From assembly GCF_001612665.1 (NCBI RefSeq), contig NZ_BDAX01000029.1:62001-126000 (forward strand): DNA of 64,000 nucleotides, in the 5' to 3' direction. Below, one piece after another: positions 52,531-61,400 of this stretch (within the stretch, counting starts at the first letter, position 1; every line of letters begins with the position of its first letter). A model generated the notes under the pieces. It searched no databases. It saw nothing but the letters and a program-made list of their open reading frames with translations, and was not told the origin of the DNA. Source of the DNA: Nocardia alba NBRC 108234. Lineage in GTDB: Bacteria; Actinomycetota; Actinomycetes; Mycobacteriales; Mycobacteriaceae. Position numbers and translations under genes: made by a program.

Positions 52531-54072
52531 TCACCCGCCGACGGGCCCGCTCGGCGCGCGCCGATTTCCCGGCTGCTGTGTCGGCATCGCGTTCGGCGGC
52601 ACCGGGTACGGCACGCCCTGCCCGAGCGTGCCCGCCGCGATATTCGGACCGCACTGCGCGATCGCCGCGTCGGCCTTGGGACGGGGATCCGACAGCACCG
52701 GTTTCGCGGCGTTCGGCGTCGCCGCGAAGTCGAAGGTGGATGTCATATCGCCGGTGACGCCGCGCCGCCACGCGGTCAGGTTCGGCACGTCGACGCCGAA
52801 TCGGGTTTCCAGCAAACGCAATTGGGATGTGTGGTCGAAGGTCTGCGAGGCGACCAGCCCCCCGCGGCTGTACGGCGAGATCACCATGCACGGCACCCGG
52901 TACCCCAGACCGATCGGACCGGCGATCCCGCCCGCCGCGGGCACCCGGTCCAGCGGCACCGTCAGGAACTCGCCCGCGGTGCCCGGCGGTGGGGTCGGCG
53001 GCGTGACGTGGTCGAAGAAGCCGCCGTTCTCGTCGTAGCTGATGATCAGCGCGGTCTTCTCCCACACCGCCGGATTGGCGGTGAGGATATCGAGGAGCCC
53101 CACGATGCCGAGCGCGCCGAAAGCCGCGGGCAGCGCGGGGTGTTCGCAGTGCAGCACCGACGGCACCACCCAGGACACGGCGGGCAACGTGTTGTTGGCG
53201 ACGTCGGCCTGGAAGTCGTTCGGGTAGGTCGGTGCGATGCCGCGGCGCGCCAGTTCGGAATTCGGATCGGCGGCCTGGGTGAAGCAGCCCATCATGCCGT
53301 CCAGGATCATCGACGAGACCGGCCCGACATCGCGATTGCTGTAGATCTTCCACGGCACCCCGCCCTCGGACAGGTTCTCCGGGTAGGTACGCCAGCTGTA
53401 GACGTTCTTCGGCAGCAGGGTCGGCGTCTGGACCAGCGGACCGCCCGCCAGGCCGTCGGGGTCGATGCTCGCGCTCATCCAGTACAGCCGGTTGGGGTCG
53501 GTGGGACCGAGCACCGAGCAGTGGTAGTTGTCGCACAGCGTGAACGCCTGCGCGAGTTCGGTGTGGATCGGAATGTCTTCGGGCAGGTAGTAACCCATCG
53601 CCGCGGGCGCGTTCGCCGGTCCGACCGAGGCCACCGACATCGGCATCCAGCCGTCGTTGCGCCCGTTGTCGAATGCCCTGTGCATGCCGGGCCAGGTGTG
53701 GTCGGGGTCGTTGATGCACTCCCCGTCCAGCGTGGCGCCACGGGTGGTGTCGAGCCGGAACGGTTCGACGAAACCCGCTGCGGTGGGCCCGATTCCGGGT
53801 GACCAGCCGAACTGACGCCACGACGCGGACGGTTCACCGAACCCGCGCACCCCGGGCAGGGTGCCGAAGTAGTGATCGAAGGACCGGTTTTCCTGCATCA
53901 GCAGGACGAAATGCTCGATATCGCCGAGCCCGCCCATGCCCGCCGGATCGGCGGCATAGGCTCGATCGATAATCGGATTCGCCCAGGACGCAAGCGTTCC
54001 CACGGCACCGGCGGCCATGGCCTTCGCGAGGAACTGTCGCCGGTTGAGACCGGCGAAGGGACCAGAACTCAT
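52531..54072 (-). CDS. Tat-exported phospholipase C (phosphoesterase family)
   Basis: 513 residues. The twin-arginine signal LNRRQFLAKAMAAGAVGTLASWA lies at the N-terminus. The alkaline-phosphatase-like phosphoesterase domain follows: DIEHFVLLMQENRSFDHYFGTLPGVRGFG, GYYLPEDIPIHTELAQAFTLCDNYHCSVLGPTDPNRLYWMSAS, then LIISYDENGGFFDHVTPPTPP and VISPYSRGG. These are the metal-ligand and nucleophile motifs of mycobacterial PlcA-C-type enzymes. The C-terminus is proline-rich. ATG 54072 gives the exact Tat start; the ribosome binding site is weak. It would hydrolyse phospholipids or other phosphodiesters outside the cytoplasm. Confidence 0.94.
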   Translation of the reverse strand: MSSGPFAGLNRRQFLAKAMAAGAVGTLASWANPIIDRAYAADPAGMGGLGDIEHFVLLMQENRSFDHYFGTLPGVRGFGEPSASWRQFGWSPGIGPTAAGFVEPFRLDTTRGATLDGECINDPDHTWPGMHRAFDNGRNDGWMPMSVASVGPANAPAAMGYYLPEDIPIHTELAQAFTLCDNYHCSVLGPTDPNRLYWMSASIDPDGLAGGPLVQTPTLLPKNVYSWRTYPENLSEGGVPWKIYSNRDVGPVSSMILDGMMGCFTQAADPNSELARRGIAPTYPNDFQADVANNTLPAVSWVVPSVLHCEHPALPAAFGALGIVGLLDILTANPAVWEKTALIISYDENGGFFDHVTPPTPPPGTAGEFLTVPLDRVPAAGGIAGPIGLGYRVPCMVISPYSRGGLVASQTFDHTSQLRLLETRFGVDVPNLTAWRRGVTGDMTSTFDFAATPNAAKPVLSDPRPKADAAIAQCGPNIAAGTLGQGVPYPVPPNAMPTQQPGNRRAPSGPVGG

Positions 54073-54138
54073 CGGAGTGGAGCACCTTTCCCTGAGGGGA
54101 TGGAGCAATCGCGCACACGCTACACCCACCGGAAAAGG

Positions 54139-54174
54139 CCGAAGGCCCCGGTCCGTGTGGACCGGGGCCTTCGG
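54139..54174 (-). terminator. Terminator of rpsA
   Basis: Perfect 16-base stem CCGAAGGCCCCGGTCC with a 4-base loop, followed on the minus strand by CCTTTTCC, 35 bases after the rpsA stop. Confidence 0.9.
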
Positions 54175-54190
54175 TGATGCGGTTGTCGAT

Positions 54191-54226
54191 TCAGGCGTTA
54201 CCGCTGAATCAGGCGTTGCCGCTGAG
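54191..54226 (-). repeat. Duplicated last codons of rpsA
   Basis: Two 18-base copies, 54191-54208 and 54209-54226, differ at two positions. The second copy encodes the end of RpsA (SGNA and stop). The first lies just past the stop in the same frame and reads FSGNA and stop. Confidence 0.85.
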
Positions 54227-55687
54227 CTTCTCCCGCAGAGCCGCGAGCTGGGCATCGCTGGCCAGCGAGCCGCCAGTGGACTCGGCCGGACCGGAGGTGG
54301 ACGCAGCCGCGCTGCCACCGGTCTCGGAGGAGTAGTTGCCCGCGACGGGACCGCCGGCAGCGGCCTCGGCGGCAGCGTCGGCTGCCATCTTCTCCATCTG
54401 GGCGGTGTGCATCTTGTGGCGACGCTCGGCCTCGGCGTAGCGGCCTTCCCACTCTTCACGCTGCTTGTCGAACCCGTCGAGCCACTCGTTGGTGTCGGGG
54501 TCGAAGCCTTCGGGGAAGATGTAGTTGCCCGCATCGTCGTAGCTGTCGGCCATGCCGTACTTCGACGGGTCGAACTCGGCGTTGTAGTCCTCGTTCGCCT
54601 GCTTCAGCGACAGCGAGATACGACGACGCTCGAGGTCGATGTCGATGACCTTGACCATGGCGTCGTCGCCGACGGCCACAACCTGGTCCGGGACCTCGAC
54701 GTGGCGCTCGGCCAGCTCGGAGATGTGGACCAGGCCCTCGATGCCCTCTTCGACGCGCACGAAGGCACCGAAGGGAACCAGCTTGGTGACCTTGCCGGGC
54801 ACGATCTGGCCGATGGCGTGGGTCCGGGCGAACTGACGCCACGGGTCTTCCTGGGTCGCCTTGAGCGACAGGGAGACGCGCTCGCGGTCCAGGTCGACGT
54901 CGAGAACCTCGACGGTGACCTCGTTGCCGACCTCGACGACCTCGGACGGGTGGTCGATGTGCTTCCAGGACAGCTCGGAGACGTGCACCAGGCCGTCGAC
55001 GCCACCCAGGTCCACGAAGGCACCGAAGTTGACGATGGAGGACACGACGCCCTTGCGGACCTGGCCCTTCTGGAGCTGGTGCAGGAACTCGCTGCGGACC
55101 TCGGACTGGGTCTGCTCGAGCCAGGCGCGACGCGACAGAACCACGTTGTTGCGGTTCTTGTCGAGCTCGATGATCTTGGCCTCGATCTCCTTGCCGACGT
55201 ACGGCTGGAGGTCGCGGACACGACGCATCTCGACGAGCGAGGCGGGCAGGAAGCCACGGAGACCGATGTCGAGGATCAGGCCGCCCTTGACGACCTCGAT
55301 GACGGTGCCCTTGACGGCCTCGTCCTTCTCCTTGAGCTCCTCGATCGTGCCCCACGCGCGCTCGTACTGCGCCCGCTTCTTCGACAGGATCAGGCGGCCT
55401 TCCTTGTCCTCCTTGGTGAGGACCAGGGCCTCGACCGCGTCGCCCACGGAAACGACCTCGTTGGGGTCGACATCGTGCTTGATGGAGAGCTCGCGGGAGG
55501 GGATGACACCTTCGGTCTTGTAACCGATGTCGAGCAGGACCTCGTCACGATCGACCTTGACGATGGTGCCTTCGACGATGTCCCCATCGTTGAAGTACTT
55601 GATCGTTGCGTCGATGGCGGCCAGGAAATCCTCGGCGGAGCCAATGTCGTTAATGGCTACCTGCGGCGAGGTGACGGTGGTGGGCAT
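54209..55687 (-). CDS. rpsA: 30S ribosomal protein S1
   Basis: 492 residues with four S1 RNA-binding domains (about 35-105, 120-190, 205-275, 290-360): GDIVEGTIVKVDRDEVLLDIGYKTEGVIPSREL, then AVKGTVIEVVKGGLILDIGLRGFLPASLV, VRKGVVSSIVNFGAFVDLGGVDGLVHVSELSW and GKVTKLVPFGAFVRVEEGIEGLVHISEL. An acidic, Ala/Gly-rich C-terminal region follows. Start ATG 55687 corresponds to the M. tuberculosis start; an upstream in-frame ATG at 55729 is not conserved. Essential for recruiting most mRNAs, though not leaderless ones. Confidence 0.98.
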   Translation of the reverse strand: MPTTVTSPQVAINDIGSAEDFLAAIDATIKYFNDGDIVEGTIVKVDRDEVLLDIGYKTEGVIPSRELSIKHDVDPNEVVSVGDAVEALVLTKEDKEGRLILSKKRAQYERAWGTIEELKEKDEAVKGTVIEVVKGGLILDIGLRGFLPASLVEMRRVRDLQPYVGKEIEAKIIELDKNRNNVVLSRRAWLEQTQSEVRSEFLHQLQKGQVRKGVVSSIVNFGAFVDLGGVDGLVHVSELSWKHIDHPSEVVEVGNEVTVEVLDVDLDRERVSLSLKATQEDPWRQFARTHAIGQIVPGKVTKLVPFGAFVRVEEGIEGLVHISELAERHVEVPDQVVAVGDDAMVKVIDIDLERRRISLSLKQANEDYNAEFDPSKYGMADSYDDAGNYIFPEGFDPDTNEWLDGFDKQREEWEGRYAEAERRHKMHTAQMEKMAADAAAEAAAGGPVAGNYSSETGGSAAASTSGPAESTGGSLASDAQLAALREKLSGNA

Positions 55688-55915
55688 ATGTGGGTTTGCT
55701 CCGGACGGATTGTGGTCGGTTGCGGACATTGGAACTTTCGGTACGCTGCGAGATCACCGCGACGATGCGACGATGGGATACCGGTAAAGTATCGCACGGA
55801 CCGTCGCACTTGCCGCTGATCAAATTCAGCGTCCCTCTACAGCGTGCATCAGCGTACGCGACCCCCGACGAGCCGGGCAAACCACCCCCTGCCCCGCGCG
55901 GATACCCTGTTGGCC

Positions 55916-56764
55916 GTGTCCGACGACGAACGCCACGCGCAGGCCAACGCACTGCTCGGTACCTCAGCGACCACCCGAACCAAGATCGACTCGCGCGACA
56001 GCGAGCGCGCGAATCGCCGCTGGTGGGACGCCGACGCCGAGCAGTACCACCAGACGCACGCCGACTTCCTCGGCGTCGACTCCCCGGGCGGGGAGTTCGT
56101 GTGGTGCCCGGAGGGCCTGCACGAGGGTGACATGGGCTTGCTCGGTGACGTGACCGGCAAGACGATCCTGGAGATCGGCTGCGGCTCGGCGCCGTGCTCG
56201 CGGTGGCTGGCAGGCCACGGCGCCTTCCCGGTCGGGCTCGACGTCTCGCGAGGAATGCTCGAGCGTGGCGTGGCCGCGATGGACCAGGGCGGACCGCGAG
56301 TGCCCCTGGTTCAGGCGGGCGCGGAGGCGCTGCCCTTCGCCGGCGCCTCGTTCGACCTGGCCTGCTCGGCGTTCGGCGGGGTGCCGTTCGTCGCCGATTC
56401 GGCACTGGTGATGCGCGAGGTGGCGCGGGTGTTGCGGCCGGGCGGACGATGGGTGTTCTCGGTCAACCATCCGATGCGATGGATCTTCCCCGACGATCCG
56501 GGCGAGGCCGGCCTGACCGCTACGATTCCGTATTTCGACCGCACCCCCTATGTAGAGGTGGACGGCGCGGGCGTGCCGACCTATGTCGAGCACCATCGCA
56601 CGATCGGCGACCGGGTCCGCGAGATCGTCGGCGCGGGCCTGCACCTGGTCGACATCGTCGAACCGGATTGGCCGGAGTGGCTCGACCGCGAATGGGGTCA
56701 GTGGTCGCCGCTGCGCGGGCAGATCTTCCCCGGGACCGCCATCTTCATCGCCGAGAAGCCCTAG
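55916..56764 (+). CDS. Class I SAM-dependent methyltransferase
   Basis: 282 residues with Rossmann motifs ILEIGCGSAPCSRWLAGHGAFPVGLDVS (SAM binding), VPLVQAGAEALPFAGASFDLACSAFGGVPFV and VARVLRPGGRWVFSVNHPMRW. The N-terminus has WWDADAEQYHQTHADFLG. It is an UbiE/type-11-like small-molecule methyltransferase with unknown acceptor; in M. tuberculosis a related methyltransferase gene is also near rpsA, as I recall. GTG 55916 starts VSDDERHAQ. It is divergent from rpsA. Confidence 0.92.
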   Translation: MSDDERHAQANALLGTSATTRTKIDSRDSERANRRWWDADAEQYHQTHADFLGVDSPGGEFVWCPEGLHEGDMGLLGDVTGKTILEIGCGSAPCSRWLAGHGAFPVGLDVSRGMLERGVAAMDQGGPRVPLVQAGAEALPFAGASFDLACSAFGGVPFVADSALVMREVARVLRPGGRWVFSVNHPMRWIFPDDPGEAGLTATIPYFDRTPYVEVDGAGVPTYVEHHRTIGDRVREIVGAGLHLVDIVEPDWPEWLDREWGQWSPLRGQIFPGTAIFIAEKP

Positions 56765-57342
56765 AACCCCGGCAGCGCGGCGAACGACGGGTCGACGCGC
56801 ACGTTCGGGACCGTGTCGGCGACCCAGCGGCGCGCCCTGGTCAGGGCGTGATCCGGGAATTCGCCATCGAAGCGGACGTCGTCGGAGAGCAGATAGGGCA
56901 ACCGCCCGCGCAGGCCCGGGGCGTACGGGTGGGGCGGATACATCTCGTCACGCCGAACGTGGCGCCCGATCGTGGTCTCGCGCGCGCCGGGTACACCGGT
57001 GTCCGGGCAGATCACCTGGAACACCGCCGAGCACCGGTCCTTGGGCACCACGATCGACGCCGCGAAGACGAGCTCACCGCGCGAACCACCCAGTTGGGTC
57101 TTCTCCACCCGCAACAGGGCGGGCAACTGGTCCACCCACACCACGAAGGCCTCGATCAGGCAGCCGGTCCGGGCGTGGTGCTCGGCCAGCCGCCTGCGCA
57201 ACCGTTTCAGGTCGTCGAGTCGAGCGGGCAGGTCGGGCTCACCGTCGACATAGTTCAACGCGACGACGTCACGAGTGGCCGGATTCCCCCAGGTCGTGTC
57301 GTCCAACTGTTGCATTCCAGGAATGTCGAACGAGATGGGCAC
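56761..57342 (-). CDS. Hypothetical protein
   Basis: 193 residues without signal peptide or membrane segment. Blocks: DVVALNYVDGEPDLPARLDDLKRLRRRLAEHHARTGCLIEAFVVWVDQLPALLRVEKT, then SIVVPKDRCSAVFQVICPDTGVPGARET and RARRWVADTVPNVRVDPSFAALPGF at the end. It looks like a mixed alpha/beta cytosolic protein; I do not recognise the family. GTG start at 57342. The 3' end overlaps the convergent methyltransferase by four bases. Confidence 0.82.
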   Translation of the reverse strand: MPISFDIPGMQQLDDTTWGNPATRDVVALNYVDGEPDLPARLDDLKRLRRRLAEHHARTGCLIEAFVVWVDQLPALLRVEKTQLGGSRGELVFAASIVVPKDRCSAVFQVICPDTGVPGARETTIGRHVRRDEMYPPHPYAPGLRGRLPYLLSDDVRFDGEFPDHALTRARRWVADTVPNVRVDPSFAALPGF

Positions 57343-57399
57343 CGGATCAACTTACCGGCGGATTCGAGTTCGGTTGTCCCGGTGGGGCGCCCGGCGCGT

Positions 57400-57696
57400 C
57401 TATCGAGCCGAAATCCGTTCGTCGACCAGGTCGACGAGCCAGGCTTGGTGACTGATCACCATCGCGCGGCTGCGCGGGGTGGCGAGCACGGTCGCCAGCG
57501 CGGTGCGAAACGCCTCGGCGGCCGCCCGATCGTCGAAATCGAGGTCGACGAGCACCCGGTGCGGGGTGCCGTCGACGCGGCCGACCCGGCAGGCGCGCAC
57601 GCCGTTGTCGGCGCGGAACTGCCCGTACTGGTCGAACGCGGCTTTCCAGTCGTCGAAGTCGTGCACGGTGTTGTCGATGTGCAGAGTGCTGGTCAT
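57400..57696 (-). CDS. Small dimeric alpha/beta-barrel-like protein
   Basis: 98 residues: LHIDNTVHDFDDWKAAFDQYGQFRADNGVRACRVGRVDGTPHRVLVDLDFDDRAAAEAFRTALATVLATPRSR. The pattern of strand-helix-strand-strand-helix resembles ABM/EthD-like small barrels. ATG 57696 has GGAGG five bases upstream. It is divergent from a LuxR-type regulator, which may control it. Function unknown. Confidence 0.85.
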   Translation of the reverse strand: MTSTLHIDNTVHDFDDWKAAFDQYGQFRADNGVRACRVGRVDGTPHRVLVDLDFDDRAAAEAFRTALATVLATPRSRAMVISHQAWLVDLVDERISAR

Positions 57697-57798
57697 GATG
57701 GCCTCCGTGGTCGTGCGGAATCGGTAGTTCCATGGTCGGCCGGTCCGCGGCACCGGAACATCCCGGATCCTGGGGATTTTCCGCCGTAGACTGGGTTC

Positions 57799-58830
57799 GT
57801 GCCGAGTGCCTTGGCAGACCGGATCGGCCGGCTGAGCCGCGCCGAGCACGCCGCCCGACGATGGCGTGAACTCGTCCTGGTCGAGATCCGCGCGCGGATC
57901 CCGTTCACCGGCTATGTCTTCGCGCTCACCGACCCCGCCACCGCGGTCGCGACGGCGCCGCTGGCCGATGTCCCCGGCCTCGATTTCGCGCTCCTGCCCG
58001 ACTTGATCCACGCCAGATATCTCACGCCGCTCAATCGCTGGGATACTTTGCGCGGCACCGGCGCCCACTCACTACTGGGTGCCACCGACGGTGACCCGGG
58101 ACGCTCCCTGCTGTGGCGGACCGCGCAGCGCGATCTCGGCGTCACCGACTCGGCCACCGTCACCTTCGCCGACCGGTTCGGCTGCTGGGGTTTCCTCGAA
58201 CTGCTCCGCTACACCGAATCCCCCTTCACCACAGCCGAACTCGGCATCATGAGCACCCTGACAGTCCCGGTCACCACAGGCTTGCGATATCACGTCGGCG
58301 CCACCTTCGACGAGTCCGGCGCTCGACTCGCGCCGCTGGGCCCCGCGGTCGTACTCCTGGACGACACTCTGCACGTGCGCTCGCAAACGGCGGCCGCCGC
58401 GGATTCGCTGCTGCGGCTGCTCCCGCCGGATGAACCGATCCCGCCCGTCCCCGCCTCGGTCTACAACGCGGCCGCGGCCCTGCTCGCCACCGAAGCGGCC
58501 GCCCCTCTCGGCCCCGCCACCTCGCGTGTTCACCTGGGCGGCAACCGCTGGCTCACCATCAAAGCCGACCGGATCGGCCCCGACATCGCCGTCGCCATGG
58601 AACCGAGCACCGCCACCGAACGCCTCGACCTGTTCGCCCGGGCGCACGCGCTGTCCGCCCGGGAATCCCAGGTCCTCACCCTGCTGGCGACCGGTCTGGA
58701 CTCCCACGAACTGGCCGCCGAACTCGTCCTCTCCGAACACACCGTCAACGACCACGTCAAAGCCATCCTCGCCAAATCCGCGACCCGCACCCGCCAACGC
58801 CTCCTCGCCCGCGTACTCGGGGTCGGCTGA
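57799..58830 (+). CDS. LuxR family transcriptional regulator
   Basis: 343 residues. A large N-terminal sensory part of about 250 residues with a GAF-like segment (WGFLELLRYTESPFTTAELGIMSTLTVPVTTGLRYHV) is followed by a C-terminal LuxR helix-turn-helix: ALSARESQVLTLLATGLDSHELAAELVLSEHTVNDHVKAILAKSATRTRQRLLARVLG. There is no receiver domain, so it probably senses a small molecule directly. GTG start; divergent from the small-barrel gene, about 100 bases between starts. Confidence 0.92.
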   Translation: MPSALADRIGRLSRAEHAARRWRELVLVEIRARIPFTGYVFALTDPATAVATAPLADVPGLDFALLPDLIHARYLTPLNRWDTLRGTGAHSLLGATDGDPGRSLLWRTAQRDLGVTDSATVTFADRFGCWGFLELLRYTESPFTTAELGIMSTLTVPVTTGLRYHVGATFDESGARLAPLGPAVVLLDDTLHVRSQTAAAADSLLRLLPPDEPIPPVPASVYNAAAALLATEAAAPLGPATSRVHLGGNRWLTIKADRIGPDIAVAMEPSTATERLDLFARAHALSARESQVLTLLATGLDSHELAAELVLSEHTVNDHVKAILAKSATRTRQRLLARVLGVG

Positions 58831-58852
58831 CAGCGCCGTGACGACGGATCGA

Positions 58853-59023
58853 TCAGTCGCGCTTGGGTTTTCGGCCCGCCTGATCGAGGGCGAGGCGCAG
58901 CGCGTATTCGATTTGAGAGTTGACGCTGCGCAGATCGTCGGCCGCCCACTTGGCGATTGCCTCGTGGACGGCCGGGTCGAGCCGCAGCAGGATCTTCTTG
59001 GGGTCCTTCTTCGGCTGGGTCAT
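58853..59023 (-). CDS. Arc-like ribbon-helix-helix DNA-binding protein
   Basis: 56 residues: MTQPKKDPKKILLRLDPAVH followed by EAIAKWAADDLRSVNSQIEYALRLALDQ. The strand KILLRLDP and the two helices with NSQIEYALR are the classic ribbon-helix-helix fold. It begins 8 bases after the SPFH gene stop, clearly co-transcribed. Three GATATC sites upstream of the SPFH gene are candidate operators, so it probably autoregulates the pair. No toxin partner is visible, so a toxin-antitoxin role is not supported. Confidence 0.9.
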   Translation of the reverse strand: MTQPKKDPKKILLRLDPAVHEAIAKWAADDLRSVNSQIEYALRLALDQAGRKPKRD

Positions 59024-59031
59024 CGGGCGGC

Positions 59032-59919
59032 TCAGGAGTAGAGGGATCCGGCGTTGACCACCGGCTGGGTGGCGCGGTCGCCACAGAGGACGACGAGCAG
59101 GTTGGAGACCATGTTGGCCTTGCGCTCCTCGTCGAGTTCGACAGTGCCCTGTTCGGCGAGCCGATCCAGGGCGAGGGCGACCATGCCGACGGCGCCCTCG
59201 ACGATCTGGGTGCGCGCCGCGACGACCTGGGCGGCCTGCTGGCGCACGAGCATGGCCTGGGCGATCTCGGGGGCGTAGGCGAGGTGGGTGATGCGGGCCT
59301 CGATGACCTCGATGCCGGCGGTGAGGGTGCGTTCGCGCAGCTCTACGGTCAGCTCCTCGGCGACCTCGGCGCCGTCGCGCAGGCTGGTGCGCGCGTCGTC
59401 GTGGGCGTCGTAGGGGTGGGTGGTGGCCAGGTGGCGTACCGCCGCCTCGGACTGGGTCTCGACGTACTCCTCGTAGTCGTCGACGGCGAACGCCGCCTTG
59501 AAGCTGTCGACCACCTTGTAGACCACGACCGCCGCGATCTCGACGGGGTTGCCGTCCGCGTCGTTGACCTTGAGCTTCTGGGTCTCGAAGTTGCGCACCC
59601 GCAGCGAGATCGACTTGCGGTCGGTGAGCGGGACCACCGAGAAGAAGCCCGGGTCACTGACCGAGCCGATGTAGCGGCCGAAGAAGGTGACGACCTTGGC
59701 CTCGTTGGGGTTCACGATGATCAGCCCGGTGGCGAACAACCAGACGACCAGCAGCACGACGACGGCGGCCACCGCGCCGATCCAGGCCGGTGCGCCACCG
59801 GAGTGCTGGGTGGCGGCGATGAACGCGAGAACGGCGGCGGCCCCGAACAACAGGGTGAACACCAGCCACCCCAGCACGACGACGAATCCATTGACGCGGA
59901 ATGCGGACCGCAGCTCCAT
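59032..59919 (-). CDS. SPFH/Band 7 domain membrane protein
   Basis: 295 residues. Two transmembrane segments near the N-terminus (about 10-35 and 45-70) are followed by an SPFH domain: GLIIVNPNEAKVVTFFGRYIGSVSDPGFFSVVPLTDRKSISLRVRNFETQKLKVNDADGNPVEIAAVVVYKVVDSFKAAFAVDDYEEYVETQSEAAVRHLA. A helical region RTLTAGIEVIEARITHLAYAPEIAQAMLVRQQAAQVVAARTQIVEGAVGM follows. Flotillin-like proteins organise membrane domains. ATG 59919 has GGGAGG upstream. It is operonic with the ribbon-helix-helix gene. Confidence 0.94.
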   Translation of the reverse strand: MELRSAFRVNGFVVVLGWLVFTLLFGAAAVLAFIAATQHSGGAPAWIGAVAAVVVLLVVWLFATGLIIVNPNEAKVVTFFGRYIGSVSDPGFFSVVPLTDRKSISLRVRNFETQKLKVNDADGNPVEIAAVVVYKVVDSFKAAFAVDDYEEYVETQSEAAVRHLATTHPYDAHDDARTSLRDGAEVAEELTVELRERTLTAGIEVIEARITHLAYAPEIAQAMLVRQQAAQVVAARTQIVEGAVGMVALALDRLAEQGTVELDEERKANMVSNLLVVLCGDRATQPVVNAGSLYS

Positions 59920-59930
59920 GACATCCTCCC

Positions 59931-59965
59931 GATATCTGAGTGATATCACCAAGATAGTAGATATC
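59931..59965. promoter_or_regulatory. Three GATATC palindromes, candidate RHH operator
   Basis: GATATC at 59931-59936, 59942-59947 and 59960-59965 immediately upstream of the SPFH start, the last two in the form TGATATC and GATATCA. Ribbon-helix-helix repressors bind short tandem palindromes, so these are plausible sites for the co-encoded regulator. Confidence 0.6.
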
Positions 59966-59985
59966 AGGCGTTCGAGCAAGCGGCG

Positions 59986-61329
59986 TCAGACACCGGGGGC
60001 GATATTGCGGTTGGCGCGGAACATGTTTCGCGGGTCGTACTTCGCCTTCGCCGCCGCCAGCCTGCGATAGGTGTCCGGGAAGTAGCCGGCCGCGGTCTGG
60101 GCCGTGTCCGCCGCACCGCCCGCACCGTAGAGGAACGCGAGACTGTGCCCGACCGTCCACGGCGCCAAGGCTTCGCGCACGCGCGCCAGACCCTCGGGCG
60201 CGGCGTCGCCCTCGCCCGGAGCGGTGATCACCCGCACGAGGTAGTCCGCCTCACGATGATCGATCGACGCCGGGCCACCGTGGCGCAGGGCGGCACCGAG
60301 ATGGCGGATGTCGATGACGGCGTCGACCGAGCCACCCGGCGCCGTCAACGTCCGCAGCGCGGACAGAGCCTGCGGTGTCAATTCCGAGAGCAGCGCGTTG
60401 GTCGCGGCGTAGGCGTGCGGGAACGGCGGATCGCGGTGGATGGTGTGGGATTCGGCGTAGGGCATCGTGCGCAGATCGTCGTGCAGGCGCGGACCGATCC
60501 GCCGCAACGGCTCGACCCATCGGTGTCCCTGCTCGTCCGGCCCGTCGAAGGCGATCCGGATCGAGGCGACGTGGCGCCCGCGCAACGATTCCGGTACGGC
60601 CGCGATATCGGGATAGGTCACCACCGCGATCGTGGAGGTCACCGCGCTCGGCACGGTCGCGGTCCAGGTACGCCACGCCTCCAGGGCCGCGTCGACCAGC
60701 GGTGTATCGAAAACCAGCTGGCCACCATAGATTTCGGTGACGGGGACGAGGTCGAGTTCGAGACCGGTCACCACGCCGAAGTTCCCGCCGGAACCCAGTA
60801 CCGCCCCGAACAATTCGTCCGCCGGACCGAGTGAGCGCATCCTGCCGTCCGCGGTGACGAGTTCTATGCGGCGCACATGATCTGCGGCATAACCGAATTC
60901 GCGGGCCAGCAAGCCGAGACCACCGCCGAGCACATACCCCACGACGCCCACCGACGGCGACGACCCGTGCAACGGCGCGAGCCCGTATCGAGCGGCCGCG
61001 TCGACCAGCGCACCCGCCCGCACCCCCGCCTCGACGCGGGCGGTGCGGGCCCGCGGGTCGACGGTGATGGCGTCCATGCGTCCGGTGGTGATGAGCACGC
61101 CGCCATCGAGGGCGACCGACAAACCGTGCCCGGTTGCCTGGACAGCGACCGGCAGCCCGTGCCGCGCGGCGAACTCCACCGCGGCGCGCACGTCCTGGCT
61201 GTGCCGGGCGCCGACCACGAATGCCGGACGGTGGGTGTAGGCCGTCTGGAAACCGGCGATCTCCTCGGCGTACCCGGGATCGTCGGGAGTGAAGACCGGC
61301 CCGGTGAACTTCGTCGCGATATCTGTCAT
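59986..61329 (-). CDS. FAD-dependent oxidase (BBE/PCMH family)
   Basis: 447 residues. The FAD-binding PCMH domain has RHGLPVAVQATGHGLSVALDGGVLITTGRMDAITVDPRARTARVEAGVRAGALVDAAARYGLAPLHGSSPSVGVVGYVLGGGLGLLAREFG, with the histidine in ATGHG a candidate for covalent FAD attachment. The C-terminal BBE motif is AAAKAKYDPRNMFRANRNI. ATG 61329 is chosen. It is divergent from a LysR gene, which probably controls it. Substrate may be a sugar, alcohol or secondary metabolite. Confidence 0.93.
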   Translation of the reverse strand: MTDIATKFTGPVFTPDDPGYAEEIAGFQTAYTHRPAFVVGARHSQDVRAAVEFAARHGLPVAVQATGHGLSVALDGGVLITTGRMDAITVDPRARTARVEAGVRAGALVDAAARYGLAPLHGSSPSVGVVGYVLGGGLGLLAREFGYAADHVRRIELVTADGRMRSLGPADELFGAVLGSGGNFGVVTGLELDLVPVTEIYGGQLVFDTPLVDAALEAWRTWTATVPSAVTSTIAVVTYPDIAAVPESLRGRHVASIRIAFDGPDEQGHRWVEPLRRIGPRLHDDLRTMPYAESHTIHRDPPFPHAYAATNALLSELTPQALSALRTLTAPGGSVDAVIDIRHLGAALRHGGPASIDHREADYLVRVITAPGEGDAAPEGLARVREALAPWTVGHSLAFLYGAGGAADTAQTAAGYFPDTYRRLAAAKAKYDPRNMFRANRNIAPGV

Positions 61330-61367
61330 GTCTTCGACTCTGCGCCGCACGAGCACATAAGTACAAG

Positions 61368-61387
61368 AGATAGTATTTCTACTACCT
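61368..61387. promoter_or_regulatory. Imperfect inverted repeat, candidate LysR site
   Basis: AGATAGTA and TACTACCT (7 of 8 complementary) around TTTC, in the 71-base region between the divergent oxidase and LysR starts. It overlaps the AT-rich likely promoter, as LysR sites often do. Confidence 0.55.
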
Positions 61388-61400
61388 ATAATCAACTGTT

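Noticed and set aside
58853..59023. Toxin-antitoxin module from the ribbon-helix-helix gene
   Set aside because: The co-transcribed partner is an SPFH membrane protein of normal length, not a toxin, and no other small frame lies alongside.
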